A stretch of 64,000 nt of DNA from Actinacidiphila acidipaludis (GTDB lineage Bacteria > Actinomycetota > Actinomycetes > Streptomycetales > Streptomycetaceae). Under the pieces are notes generated by a model. That model saw only the letters and a program-made list of their open reading frames with translations, made no database searches and had not been told where the DNA came from. The DNA lies in the NCBI RefSeq assembly GCF_019890725.1, contig NZ_JAINZZ010000013.1:79143-143142 (forward strand). Reading direction: 5' to 3'. Positions 52,617 through 60,706 of this stretch are shown piece by piece. Each line of letters opens with the position of its first letter. The first letter of the stretch is position 1. The translations under genes were made by a program, and so were the position numbers.

Positions 52617-53444
52617 GTGTCCCGTCTCGCTTCCCGTCTGGCTGCGACCACGATCGTCGCCGGTGCCGCGATCGCCGCAGCGGCGATGCCCGCCGCCGCC
52701 GCGGACCACGGCCGCAGCCACTACCCGGTGCGTTCCCAGGTCGTGCTGGGAGCCATCCAGTACGACAGCCCCGGGTTCGACAACCGTAGCAACACCTCGC
52801 TGAACGCGGAGTGGGTCACGGTCGTCAACGTCGGCCGGTACAGCGTGGACCTGTCGGGCTGGACCCTGTCCGGCGACGACCACCACGCCTACCGGTTCCA
52901 CCACCTCCGGCTGGCCGGCCATGCCTCGGTGCGGGTCCACACCGGCATCGGTCACGACACCCGGACCGACGTCTACCAGGACCGTCGCACCTACGCGTGG
53001 GACAACGACGACACCGCGACGCTGCGCGACAGCTTCGGCCGCCTCGTCGACACCAAGTCCTGGGGTCACCGGGACCACCGTGGTGACCGCGACCGTGACC
53101 GCGACCACCGCGGCGGCTACCCCGTGGACCACCGGAACGACCACAAGGGTGACCACCGGGACCACAAGGGTGACGACCGCGACCACCGCGGCGACAACCG
53201 GGACCACCGTGGTGACGACCGGGACCACCGTGGTGACGACCGGGACCACCGTGGTGACGACCGCGGTGACCACAAGGGCGACCACCGCGGTGACAACCGG
53301 GGCGACAACCGCGGTGACAACCGGGGCGACAACCGTGGGGACCACAGGGGCGACGACCGCGGCGCCAGCCACGGCACGAACCTCGGTGACCACCACGGCA
53401 ACACCCCGGGCAGCAACCACGGGGGCCGTGACCTTCGTGGCTGA
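52617..53444 (+). CDS. Secreted lamin-tail-domain protein with Asp/His/Arg/Gly repeat tail
   Basis: 275 residues. Signal peptide (about 1-29). Lamin tail domain (about 35-150; NAEWVTVVNVGRYSVDLSGW, TLRDSFGRLVDTKSWG), an Ig-like fold seen in secreted bacterial proteins. The rest (about 155-275) is low-complexity, built from DHRGDDR/GDNR/DHKG units, hydrophilic and probably disordered; the His/Asp density could bind metals. GTG start after AGGGGACAGGA. It ends at a clear terminator. Confidence 0.85.
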   Translation: MSRLASRLAATTIVAGAAIAAAAMPAAAADHGRSHYPVRSQVVLGAIQYDSPGFDNRSNTSLNAEWVTVVNVGRYSVDLSGWTLSGDDHHAYRFHHLRLAGHASVRVHTGIGHDTRTDVYQDRRTYAWDNDDTATLRDSFGRLVDTKSWGHRDHRGDRDRDRDHRGGYPVDHRNDHKGDHRDHKGDDRDHRGDNRDHRGDDRDHRGDDRDHRGDDRGDHKGDHRGDNRGDNRGDNRGDNRGDHRGDDRGASHGTNLGDHHGNTPGSNHGGRDLRG

Positions 53445-53480
53445 CCCGTCCCACCTGTGACGGGGCCTGGCCCGTCGCAG

Positions 53481-53515
53481 AGCCCCGCCACTCCTTTCCC
53501 CAGAGTGGCGGGGCT
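53481..53515 (+). terminator. Terminator of the lamin-tail gene
   Basis: AGCCCCGCCACTC pairs perfectly with GAGTGGCGGGGCT (9-nt loop), then TTCCTTT. Confidence 0.9.
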
Positions 53516-53654
53516 TTCCTTTCGCTGTTCCGCATCTGCGAGTGGCGACTGGCGAACCGCCTTGCATCTGCGGTGTGTTGCGGCGAGCTTCGTCGCATGT
53601 GCGTTTGCCTCGGGGGTCGGCGCGGGTAGTCCTCTGCCCGAGGAGGTGGGTGCC

Positions 53655-54140
53655 GTGGGATGGTCACTTGCCACGGCCGGCGAGTCGTCGGCCGGCCCGA
53701 CGGCGGAGGTCGTGCTGTCGGGCGATCTGGCGCGGCCGGCCCGCCTGACCGTGGCGGAACTCCTCGTCTGGCGGCAGCACAGCGCGACGGTGGCTTTCGA
53801 GTGCGCCACCAGCGGCGTCCAGCAGCACACCTTCACCGGTCCGCTCCTGCACGACGTCCTCAGCGACGCCGGCCCGGGCTTCGACCCCGGGCGCCGCAAA
53901 GACCGGCTGCGGTTCCTCATCGCGGTCCGGGGCGTGGACGGCCACCGCGCCGTGCTGTCCTGGGCGGAGATCGACCCCGACTTCGGGCGAGCTCCGGTCC
54001 TGCTCGCCGTGACGCTCGACGGGAACCGGCTGGACCGCGCCGGACCCCAACTCGTCCTGCCCCAGGACCGCTGCGGGGCCCGCTACGTCAGCGGAATCCA
54101 GGCGATCCGGGTGGACGGCCGCTACACCGCGTGGGCCTGA
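53655..54140 (+). CDS. Small molybdopterin-dependent oxidoreductase-like protein
   Basis: 161 residues from GTG 53655, chosen for AGGAGG 8 nt upstream; the frame opens at 53457, but the extra sequence looks non-coding. The core matches a sulfite-oxidase-type molybdopterin-binding fold: LARPARLTVAELLVWRQHSA, VAFECATSGVQQHTFTGPLL, and LAVTLDGNRLDRAGPQLVLP. In that family a Cys binds Mo, here possibly FECATSG. It is shorter than the usual ~200-300 residues and has no membrane partner nearby, so its activity is uncertain. Confidence 0.72.
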   Translation: MGWSLATAGESSAGPTAEVVLSGDLARPARLTVAELLVWRQHSATVAFECATSGVQQHTFTGPLLHDVLSDAGPGFDPGRRKDRLRFLIAVRGVDGHRAVLSWAEIDPDFGRAPVLLAVTLDGNRLDRAGPQLVLPQDRCGARYVSGIQAIRVDGRYTAWA

Positions 54141-54172
54141 AGGCCCCCGGCGCGAGCGGGCGAACGGGGGAC

Positions 54173-54202
54173 GGCCGGGGCCCGCGGGGTGGGGCCCCGG
54201 CC
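54173..54202. terminator. Hairpin between convergent genes
   Basis: GGCCGGGGCCC pairs with GGGCCCCGGCC around an 8-nt G-rich loop. Confidence 0.7.
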
Positions 54203-54292
54203 TTCGCCTGACCCGCTCGGCCCCGGAGGCTGGGCGCCAGGACGGAAACGACGGCCAGAACGGCCAGGACGGCCGGGGCGCTTCGACCGGCG

Positions 54293-55753
54293 TCAGCCCA
54301 GGCGGCGGATCTCACCGCGGGTCCGGTAGAAGCCGCCGCGGGAGGCGGCGTGCAGCTCGGTGACGAGGTAGCGGACGCCCGGTGTGCGGATGTCCTTCGG
54401 GAACTGGACGTGCCACGCGGGGTCGTAGCCCGGCGAGACGACCCGGACGCGGGTGCGCGCGCCCTCCTGGTAGCACTCGACGACCACGCCGCCCGCCGCG
54501 GCCGCGCCCGCGTCCACGACCACGGTCTCCACCGCGCGGGCCGGCACCACACGCTCCCAGCCGGTGGCCTTGATGTCCGCGGTGTCGGGCAGCCGTCCGG
54601 CCCGCGCCTCGCGCACCGCGGTCTCGCCGGCGTCGATGCAGGCCAGCGAGCCGTCCGTGGTCACCAGGTACAGGCGCTCGTCGCGGTACTGCATCGAGTA
54701 CGCGGAACCGCAGCCGGTGGCCAGCTTCCACAGCCGGGTGCCGTCCGCGGAGAAGCAGTACACCGACGAGTGGTTGTCGCCGGCGAAGACGTAACGGCCG
54801 TCCGGCGAGGTCGCGCAGGAGAACACCGCGGAGTCGCAGCGGTAGCGGGCCCGTTCCGCGCCGTCGGCCTTGGCGAGCCGGTGCACCCAGCCGCGTGAGG
54901 TGCCGGCGAACACCTCGTCCCGCTCCTGCCAGCCGAAGAGCACCTGGCCCTGGGTCGGCGTGGTCCAGCGCGGCGCGCCGTCCCGCGCGCCGTACATGGC
55001 CACGCCGTGGGAGTCGCCGTGGTAGACGCCCTCGTCGTCGCACCGGACCATCCAGGCGTGGGTGCCGTGGCCGGCCCGCCGCCACTGGAACTCGTCCTCG
55101 TGGTCGACCGTCGTCACCCCGCCGCGGGCGTCGGACACCCCGAGCACGCCGTCGTGGATGTCGAGCCAGTAGATGTCGACGTCGTCGGCTATCTCGTACG
55201 CCACGTGCGGGACCTTGCCGCTGAGGTCGTACACCCGGCCGTCGTCACAGCCCGCGTAGATCCAGAAGTCGTCGGCCACGATGCACTTCACGCCGTCCGG
55301 CAGGCCGAAGCGCGCGGTGACCCGGCCGCCGGGCGTGAGGGTGAAGACGTCACCGGCCTGGTTGCCGACCCACACCCGCTCGTCGTCGACGAAGATCCCG
55401 AACGCGGGCGAGCCGGAACGGAAACGCCAGAGCAGCGGGGCCTGTTCAGCGGTGGAGCGGCGGCTGACGATCTCCCGCCGGGTCACCGCACGCCGCTGGC
55501 GCACGCCGCGCACCGCGGGCGCGTACCCCTTGCGGACCTTGGCGCCGATCTTCTTCGCCGCCTCGGCCTCCGCCTGCTGCGCGGTGGCGTACGCCGTCGT
55601 CCTCGTCTGGCCCGGCTCGCCGATGCGGCCGAAGGTGATCGTCACCTCGGTGCCGTCACGCACCACCTCGTAGAACTTGTGCGAGCCATTTCCCTCCTCC
55701 GACAGCTCCAGATACGTCGTGGTCGGCGTGTTGACGGCGGCGGCAGTGGACAT
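54293..55753 (-). CDS. WGR-domain protein with a C-terminal beta-propeller
   Basis: 486 residues. WGR domain at about 10-85 (TYLELSEEGNGSHKFYEVVR, FGRIGEPGQTRTTAY, AEAEAAKKIGAKVRKGYAP), the nucleic-acid-associated module of PARPs and bacterial MolR-like proteins. Then about seven WD40/PQQ-like repeats (VWVGNQAGDVFTLTPGGRVT, YVFAGDNHSSVYCFSADGTR). The combination suggests a DNA/NAD-linked scaffold, but function is unknown. No signal peptide. GGGGACAG precedes the ATG. Confidence 0.85.
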   Translation of the reverse strand: MSTAAAVNTPTTTYLELSEEGNGSHKFYEVVRDGTEVTITFGRIGEPGQTRTTAYATAQQAEAEAAKKIGAKVRKGYAPAVRGVRQRRAVTRREIVSRRSTAEQAPLLWRFRSGSPAFGIFVDDERVWVGNQAGDVFTLTPGGRVTARFGLPDGVKCIVADDFWIYAGCDDGRVYDLSGKVPHVAYEIADDVDIYWLDIHDGVLGVSDARGGVTTVDHEDEFQWRRAGHGTHAWMVRCDDEGVYHGDSHGVAMYGARDGAPRWTTPTQGQVLFGWQERDEVFAGTSRGWVHRLAKADGAERARYRCDSAVFSCATSPDGRYVFAGDNHSSVYCFSADGTRLWKLATGCGSAYSMQYRDERLYLVTTDGSLACIDAGETAVREARAGRLPDTADIKATGWERVVPARAVETVVVDAGAAAAGGVVVECYQEGARTRVRVVSPGYDPAWHVQFPKDIRTPGVRYLVTELHAASRGGFYRTRGEIRRLG

Positions 55754-55893
55754 GGCTGTCCCCTTCACGGAGGGCGTGGGGTCGGGAGCCGTACGGGCCG
55801 AATGGCCCGTACGCAGTGGTCGTTGGCGACATCTGAGAACGTAGTCGCCGCCACTGACAGTCCCGCCGGTCCCGGCGGGAGCCCCTCCCGGAC

Positions 55894-56097
55894 TCAGGCG
55901 TTGGCCGCCGCCCAGGGCGGCGCCGAGGACAGCGGCGCGTTCTGCGCTGTCGCGCGGGTCCACCCGCCGGCGTAGAGCTGGATCCCGCTGCTCTCCACGG
56001 TCGTTCCGTGCGTGGCGTCGCACGCGTGGCCGGCGCCGGTCGACGGATCGACCGAGGTGTAGACCTCGTAGCCGGCCCCACGGATCCGCCCTGGCTG
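55894..56097 (-). pseudogene. 3' fragment of an unidentified gene
   Basis: A 67-codon open frame (ends SSAPPWAAANA, contains GAGYEVYTSVDPSTGAGHAC) with ~95% G/C in third positions, hence codon bias of a real gene, but it has no in-frame start near its 5' end and begins right after a stop. It looks like the C-terminus of a truncated gene. Family not recognised. Confidence 0.5.
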
Positions 56098-56107
56098 TCA
56101 CAACTCA

Positions 56108-56144
56108 GGGGCCCCGGAGGGGAATTACCGCCCCCCGGGGCCCC
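56108..56144. terminator. GC-rich hairpin between fragment and small leaderless gene
   Basis: GGGGCCCCGGAGGGG pairs with CCCCCCGGGGCCCC around AATTACCG. Confidence 0.65.
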
Positions 56145-56162
56145 GCCGCGCCACGAGAGCCC

Positions 56163-56168
56163 TACAGT
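56163..56168 (+). promoter_or_regulatory. -10 box TACAGT, leaderless start of an 87-aa gene
   Basis: TACAGT ends 6 nt before the ATG at 56175. Confidence 0.45.
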
Positions 56169-56174
56169 GCACGC

Positions 56175-56438
56175 ATGGACTCCCCAGGCGCCCTGCGCGT
56201 CACGACGCCCGCCGAGCGGCATGAGCTCATCGGCCGGGCCCGCGAGACCGGCGAGAGCCGGCCGGTCCTCGTCCTGGACGACCTGGCCGGGAACGCGCTG
56301 CCCGGCCGGACGGCGGAGAGCTTCCCCGCCCGCCGCACGGCGGCGACGGACGGCGACCGGATCGCCGCCCGGGGTCCCGGCGCCGGGCGCGGCGGGTACG
56401 GTGAGCCGGACGTCTGGATCCGGCACCGGTCCGCCTGA
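56175..56438 (+). CDS. Hypothetical protein, 87 aa
   Basis: MDSPGALRVTTPAERHELIG ... YGEPDVWIRHRSA; hydrophilic, no membrane segment or known domain. Support comes from the leaderless promoter spacing and about 95% G/C third positions. Function is unknown. Confidence 0.5.
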   Translation: MDSPGALRVTTPAERHELIGRARETGESRPVLVLDDLAGNALPGRTAESFPARRTAATDGDRIAARGPGAGRGGYGEPDVWIRHRSA

Positions 56439-56577
56439 GCGGACCGAGGCTCCCGGGCTGCCGCCCGGGTGGGGCGGAGAGACCATGGGACGTGCGCGCA
56501 GGATGCAGATATGGCCCGTCGCGGCCGCCGCGAAGCGGTGGCGCGCGTGGTGCGGTGACCTGGGGAAAGGAGGCCGC

Positions 56578-58650
56578 GTGGCGAGTACCTCCGACGGCCT
56601 GCGGGCCGTGGCCGACCCCGGGGGTGTGATCACGTCGGAGCCCGGCGGTCTGATGGACGTGCTGGGCGTCGCGGCGGTGGTGCTCGACGCCCGCGGCCGG
56701 ATCGTGCTGTGGAGCCCGCAGGCCGAGCAGATCTTCGGCTGGACCGCCGAGGAGGCCCTGGGCCGTGAGGCGGCCGGGATGATGGTCGCCGAGGAGCACC
56801 TCGACATCGTCCTGTCGCTGTTCGAGAAGGTGATGACCGGCGGCGAGGCCTGGGCCGGGGTCTTCCCCATCCGCCACAAGGACGGCAGCACCCGTCCGGT
56901 GGAGTTCCGCAACGTCCGGCTGCAGGACGAGCGCGGCGACTTCTTCGCGCTGGGCCTGGCCACCGACGAGACCACCCTGCGCGACCTCGAACGCGACGTG
57001 GCCCTCACCGTCGGCCTGGTCTCCCACTCGCCGATCGGCCTGGCCGTGCTCGACGGCGACCTGAACTACGTGCTGGTCAATCCGGTCATGGAGGAGATCA
57101 CCGGGGTTCCCGCCGCCGAGCATCTGGGACGCCCGGTCCGCGACGTGGTGCCGATGCTGGACACCGACGCCATCGAGGCCGACATGCGGCAGGTGCTCAC
57201 CAGCGGCGAGCCGCTGCTGGACCGGATCCGCAGCGGCCGCACCGCCGCGGACCCGGACGTCGACCACACCTGGTCCGTGTCCTACTACCGCCTCGACGAC
57301 CCCTCGGGCCGCGTCATCGGCGTGGCCATCTCCGTCGTCGACATATCCGACCAGTTCCGGGCGGCTTCCGAGGCGGCGGAGGCGCGCCGGCGGCTGGCGG
57401 TGATCGCCAACGCCTCGGTGCGCATCGGCACCACGCTCGACCTGGAACGCACGGCCCGCGAACTCGCCGACGTCGTGGTGACCGACCTCGCCGACGTGGC
57501 CGCGGTCGACGTCCTGGACTCCGTGCTGCGCGAGGACGACCCCGCCGTGCCCAGCCACGGCCCGGCCCGCTTCCGCGCCCTGGCGGTCGCCTCGTCGTAT
57601 CACATGGAGGCCGTCGGCGCGGCCGACCCCGCGGGCGAGATCGCCTCCTACGCCGCCCACCGGCTGGTCACGCAGGCCACCCGCACCCGGCGCCCGATCC
57701 TCGTCGCCCGTGTCCTGCCGGGGGACCTGCGGCGCATCGCCCGCGACCCGGAGTCCGCCGCGGCCTGGGAGGAGGCCGGGCTGCACTCGTACCTGATCGT
57801 GCCGCTGATCGCCCGCGGCCAGGTCCTCGGCGTCCTGGACCTCGCGCGCACCCGCAACCCCAACCCGTTCACCGAGGACGACGCCGTGCTGGCGGGCGAA
57901 CTCGCCGCGCGGGCGGCCGTCTGCATCGACAACGCGCGCTGGTACCAGCGGCAGCGCCACGCCGCGGTGGCCCTCCAGCGGCACCTGCTGCCGCAGCGCC
58001 CGCCGCAGCTGGCCGGGCTGGAGGTCGCCTACCGGTACCAGCCGGCCGGGACCGCGCAGGAGGCGGGCGGCGACTGGTTCGACACCATCCGGCTCGCCGG
58101 CGGCAAGACCGCGCTGGTGGTCGGCGACGTCATGGGCCACGGCATCAACGCCGCGGCCACCATGGGCCAGTTGCGCACCGTCACCCGCACCCTGGCCCGG
58201 CTCGACCTCGACCCGTCCGAGATACTCCACCACCTCGACGAGGCCACGCACGAGCTCGAGGAGATCATCGCGACCTGCGTCTACGCCGTGTACGACCCGC
58301 ACCGCGCCCAGTGCCGCATCTCGCTGGCCGGCCATCCGCCGCCGGTGCTGGCCCACGCGCACCGGCCGCCGGTCCTGCTCGACCTCCCGGCCGGGGTGCC
58401 GCTCGGAGTGGGCGGGGTGCCGTTCACGACGACCACCGTGGACCTCGAGCCCGGTGACCGGCTGGTGCTGTACACCGACGGCCTCGTCGAGAGCCGCGGC
58501 CACCACCTGGAGGAACGGCTGCGGGCCCTGCTGGATCTGCTCACCCAGCCGCGCATCCCCCTGCAGGACACCTGTGACCGGCTGCTGTCGGCGCTTCCGC
58601 CGCCGGACCACCCGGACGACATCGCGCTGCTGATCGCCGAGGCGTGCTGA
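56578..58650 (+). CDS. PAS-PAS-GAF-SpoIIE type PP2C phosphatase
   Basis: 690 residues. PAS domains at about 25-140 (VVLDARGRIVLWSPQAEQIF) and 155-265 (LAVLDGDLNYVLVNPVMEEI), GAF (about 290-450), and a C-terminal SpoIIE/RsbU phosphatase (about 480-690) with metal-binding GGDWFDTIRLAGGKTALVVG, DVMGHGINAAA and DDIALL. Such proteins dephosphorylate anti-sigma-factor antagonists in stress and development. No HATPase kinase domain at the end. GTG 56578 with AAAGGAGG 4 nt upstream fixes the start; no adjacent anti-sigma gene is seen. Confidence 0.9.
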   Translation: MASTSDGLRAVADPGGVITSEPGGLMDVLGVAAVVLDARGRIVLWSPQAEQIFGWTAEEALGREAAGMMVAEEHLDIVLSLFEKVMTGGEAWAGVFPIRHKDGSTRPVEFRNVRLQDERGDFFALGLATDETTLRDLERDVALTVGLVSHSPIGLAVLDGDLNYVLVNPVMEEITGVPAAEHLGRPVRDVVPMLDTDAIEADMRQVLTSGEPLLDRIRSGRTAADPDVDHTWSVSYYRLDDPSGRVIGVAISVVDISDQFRAASEAAEARRRLAVIANASVRIGTTLDLERTARELADVVVTDLADVAAVDVLDSVLREDDPAVPSHGPARFRALAVASSYHMEAVGAADPAGEIASYAAHRLVTQATRTRRPILVARVLPGDLRRIARDPESAAAWEEAGLHSYLIVPLIARGQVLGVLDLARTRNPNPFTEDDAVLAGELAARAAVCIDNARWYQRQRHAAVALQRHLLPQRPPQLAGLEVAYRYQPAGTAQEAGGDWFDTIRLAGGKTALVVGDVMGHGINAAATMGQLRTVTRTLARLDLDPSEILHHLDEATHELEEIIATCVYAVYDPHRAQCRISLAGHPPPVLAHAHRPPVLLDLPAGVPLGVGGVPFTTTTVDLEPGDRLVLYTDGLVESRGHHLEERLRALLDLLTQPRIPLQDTCDRLLSALPPPDHPDDIALLIAEAC

Positions 58651-58686
58651 CGCGGTCCTCCGCGCGTGTACTCAGGGTCACACATT

Positions 58687-58713
58687 GCCTCAGATGTCTC
58701 AGATGCCTCAGAG
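58687..58713. repeat. Three tandem 9-bp repeats (CTCAGATGN)
   Basis: GCCTCAGAT-GTCTCAGAT-GCCTCAGAG, overlapping the last codons of the 57-aa gene on the minus strand. Confidence 0.7.
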
Positions 58714-58881
58714 GGTGGTGTGCACCAGCCAGTCGTCGGCGCTGAAGGTGTCCCGGTCCGGGGCCGGGGCCACCGGCCTGACCTCGACGGTGTCCTCCAG
58801 CCGGATGTGCTCCGGCAGGGTTCCGAACCGTGCCCGGCGTGCCGCCGCGGCCTCGCGGTCCGCGAGCTTCTCGTGAGTCAT
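58708..58881 (-). CDS. Small hypothetical protein (57 aa)
   Basis: MTHEKLADREAAAARRARFG ... DWLVHTTL. A basic helical half (about 1-20) is followed by an acidic, Pro-containing half (LPEHIRLEDTVEVRPVAPAP). AGGAGG is 5 nt before the ATG, so translation is well supported. Divergent from a 2OG-Fe(II) oxygenase 280 bp away. The two-part charge pattern could suit a peptide substrate or a small partner protein; no modification gene apart from the oxygenase is near, so that is speculation. Confidence 0.7.
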   Translation of the reverse strand: MTHEKLADREAAAARRARFGTLPEHIRLEDTVEVRPVAPAPDRDTFSADDWLVHTTL

Positions 58882-59160
58882 CTCGTCCTCCTGTGGTCCC
58901 ATGTCCCTGGCCCCCGGCCAGACACCGGTCAGACCGGTGATGACGGGTTCAGTCTCGCGTCCCGTTGCGTCACCTGTCAAGAGGGTGACGGCGTCTCCGG
59001 CTCGGTGGGGTGCGGCCCGGAACGGAGGCCGTGGCGTCCGAATCCCGCCAGCACCGGCGCGGGCGAGGGCCGACGCTGGGGGAGACCGACGCGGTACGGC
59101 CCGGACGCGGAAGGCCCAGGCGCCCGGCTCGACCGCACCGCACAGCGGAGGACCAGCACC

Positions 59161-59895
59161 ATGACCACGACCGTCCGCCGGAACGCCGGCACCCTCGCCG
59201 CACGCGTGGCCGCCACCGACTGGGACGCCGTCGGCGCCGAACTCGACGCCCACGGCAGCGCGCTGACCGGCCCGCTGCTCACTGCCGGGGAGTGCCACGC
59301 GATCGCCGGCCTGTACGACGACGAGTCGCTCTTCCGCTCGACCGTGGACATGGCCCGCCACCGCTTCGGATCCGGCCGGTACCGGTACTTCACCCACGAC
59401 CTGCCCGCGCCCGTCGCCGCTCTGCGCGCCGCGTTCTACCCGTTGCTGCTGCCCGTCGCCCGCACGTGGGCGGACCGGCTCGGCCGGCCCGCCCCGTGGC
59501 CGGACCGGCTCGACGAGTGGATCGCGATGTGCCACGAGGCCGGCCAGACGCGGTCGGCGCAGATCCTGCTGCGGTACGGCGCGGGGGACTGGAACGCCCT
59601 GCACCGCGACGTCTTCGGCGACATGGTCTTCCCGCTGCAGGTGGTCGTGGGACTCGACGCGCCCGGCGCGGACTTCACCGGCGGCGAGTTCCTGATGACC
59701 GAGCAGCGGCCCCGCGCCCAGTCGAGGGGGTCCGCCACCGTGCTGCCCCAGGGGCGCGGCCTGGTGTTCACCACCCGAGACCGCCCCGTGCGGTCGAGCC
59801 GAGGCTGGTCCACGGCGCCCATGCGGCACGGCGTCAGCACGGTGCGGTCGGGCCGCCGGCACACCCTCGGGCTGGTCTTCCACGACGCGGCGTGA
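59161..59895 (+). CDS. 2-oxoglutarate/Fe(II)-dependent oxygenase family protein
   Basis: 244 residues. Double-stranded beta-helix fold with the Fe(II) HxD in WNALHRDVFGDMVFPLQVVV, distal His in APMRHGVSTV and a 2OG-binding Arg (VRSGRRHTLGLVFHD). The N-terminal part (TDWDAVGAELDAHGSALTGP) is like the prolyl-hydroxylase-type 2OG proteins common in actinobacteria, substrate unknown. GGAGG precedes the ATG. Intact catalytic triad. Confidence 0.88.
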   Translation: MTTTVRRNAGTLAARVAATDWDAVGAELDAHGSALTGPLLTAGECHAIAGLYDDESLFRSTVDMARHRFGSGRYRYFTHDLPAPVAALRAAFYPLLLPVARTWADRLGRPAPWPDRLDEWIAMCHEAGQTRSAQILLRYGAGDWNALHRDVFGDMVFPLQVVVGLDAPGADFTGGEFLMTEQRPRAQSRGSATVLPQGRGLVFTTRDRPVRSSRGWSTAPMRHGVSTVRSGRRHTLGLVFHDAA

Positions 59896-60020
59896 GTGAC
59901 CGCCCAGCCTTCCGCGCGAGCCGCCCGGAACAGCGTGCCGCTGAGTCCGATGGCCCGGGGCGGGGTGGTCCGGGCGGGCGCCCTGAACGGGATGGCCCGG
60001 GCCCGGGCGGCGGCCGGTGG

Positions 60021-60389
60021 TCAGCCGTGGCCGGTGTCGATCACGCAGAAGCGGTTGCCCTCGGTGTCCGCGAGGACCACGAAGTCCGGGTCCTCCGGGT
60101 AGAGGTCCCAGTCCACGCGGGTGGCGCCCAGGGAGAGCAGGCGCTCCACCTCCGCGGCCTGGTCCGCCGCGTCCCCGGCGTACAGGTCGAGGTGGACGCG
60201 TGGCCGCTCCTGCAGGGGCGTCTCGCTCAGGCCGAGGGAAACCTGCGGACCCGTCCCCGCGGCCGGGACCAGCACCACCCAGTCGTCGGTCATCTCCTCG
60301 CGCGGCACATATCCGAGGGCCGCCTGCCAGAACGCCGCCGCCCGGGCCACGTCCGCGACACCCACCACCACCGAACCGATGCTCAGCAT
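60021..60389 (-). CDS. VOC family protein, single domain
   Basis: 122 residues, one glyoxalase-like module: SVVVGVADVARAAAFWQAAL, VHLDLYAGDAADQAAEVERL, PDFVVLADTEGNRFCVIDTG. Metal-type residues His (VHLD) and Glu are present. It belongs to the small VOC proteins often annotated as dioxygenase or glyoxalase-like; substrate unknown. ATG 60389 is 6 nt after GACGAT on the minus strand, so it is probably leaderless. Confidence 0.86.
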   Translation of the reverse strand: MLSIGSVVVGVADVARAAAFWQAALGYVPREEMTDDWVVLVPAAGTGPQVSLGLSETPLQERPRVHLDLYAGDAADQAAEVERLLSLGATRVDWDLYPEDPDFVVLADTEGNRFCVIDTGHG

Positions 60390-60588
60390 CCACCCATCGT
60401 CGCACCGCCCACCGACAACCCCGCCGCGTTCCGCGTCCCGCATCCCGCGCGCCCGTGTTCTCGGTGAGCCGCCGACGCGCCACCGTCGTGACGACTGCGC
60501 CGTCCCGTTGCGCACTTCGCGGCGCGTAAGTGCTCAGCGCCCCGGCCCGGTGCCCGCCTGGCGTCCGGTGCGACATCGTGAGCGATGA

Positions 60589-60613
60589 TGACGCATCGGT
60601 GCGCGATGTGTCA
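60589..60613. promoter_or_regulatory. Inverted repeat upstream of the DeoR gene, possible operator
   Basis: TGACGCATCG-GTGCG-CGATGTGTCA, 9 of 10 paired positions, about 95 bp before the DeoR ATG. A partial related motif (CGACATCGTGAGCGATGATG) lies just upstream. Confidence 0.55.
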
Positions 60614-60706
60614 TGAATGAGCAAGTCTCCGCAGGGCCAGTGCTCCGTGACCGGGTGCGCGATACTCTCGGCCTTCCGAGCGGGGAAGACGGGAAGTGGA
60701 GCGGCG

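Noticed and set aside
53117..53450. Regular short repeats that might look like a CRISPR array
   Set aside because: They encode the DHRGDDR tail of the lamin-tail protein; no spacers, no cas genes.
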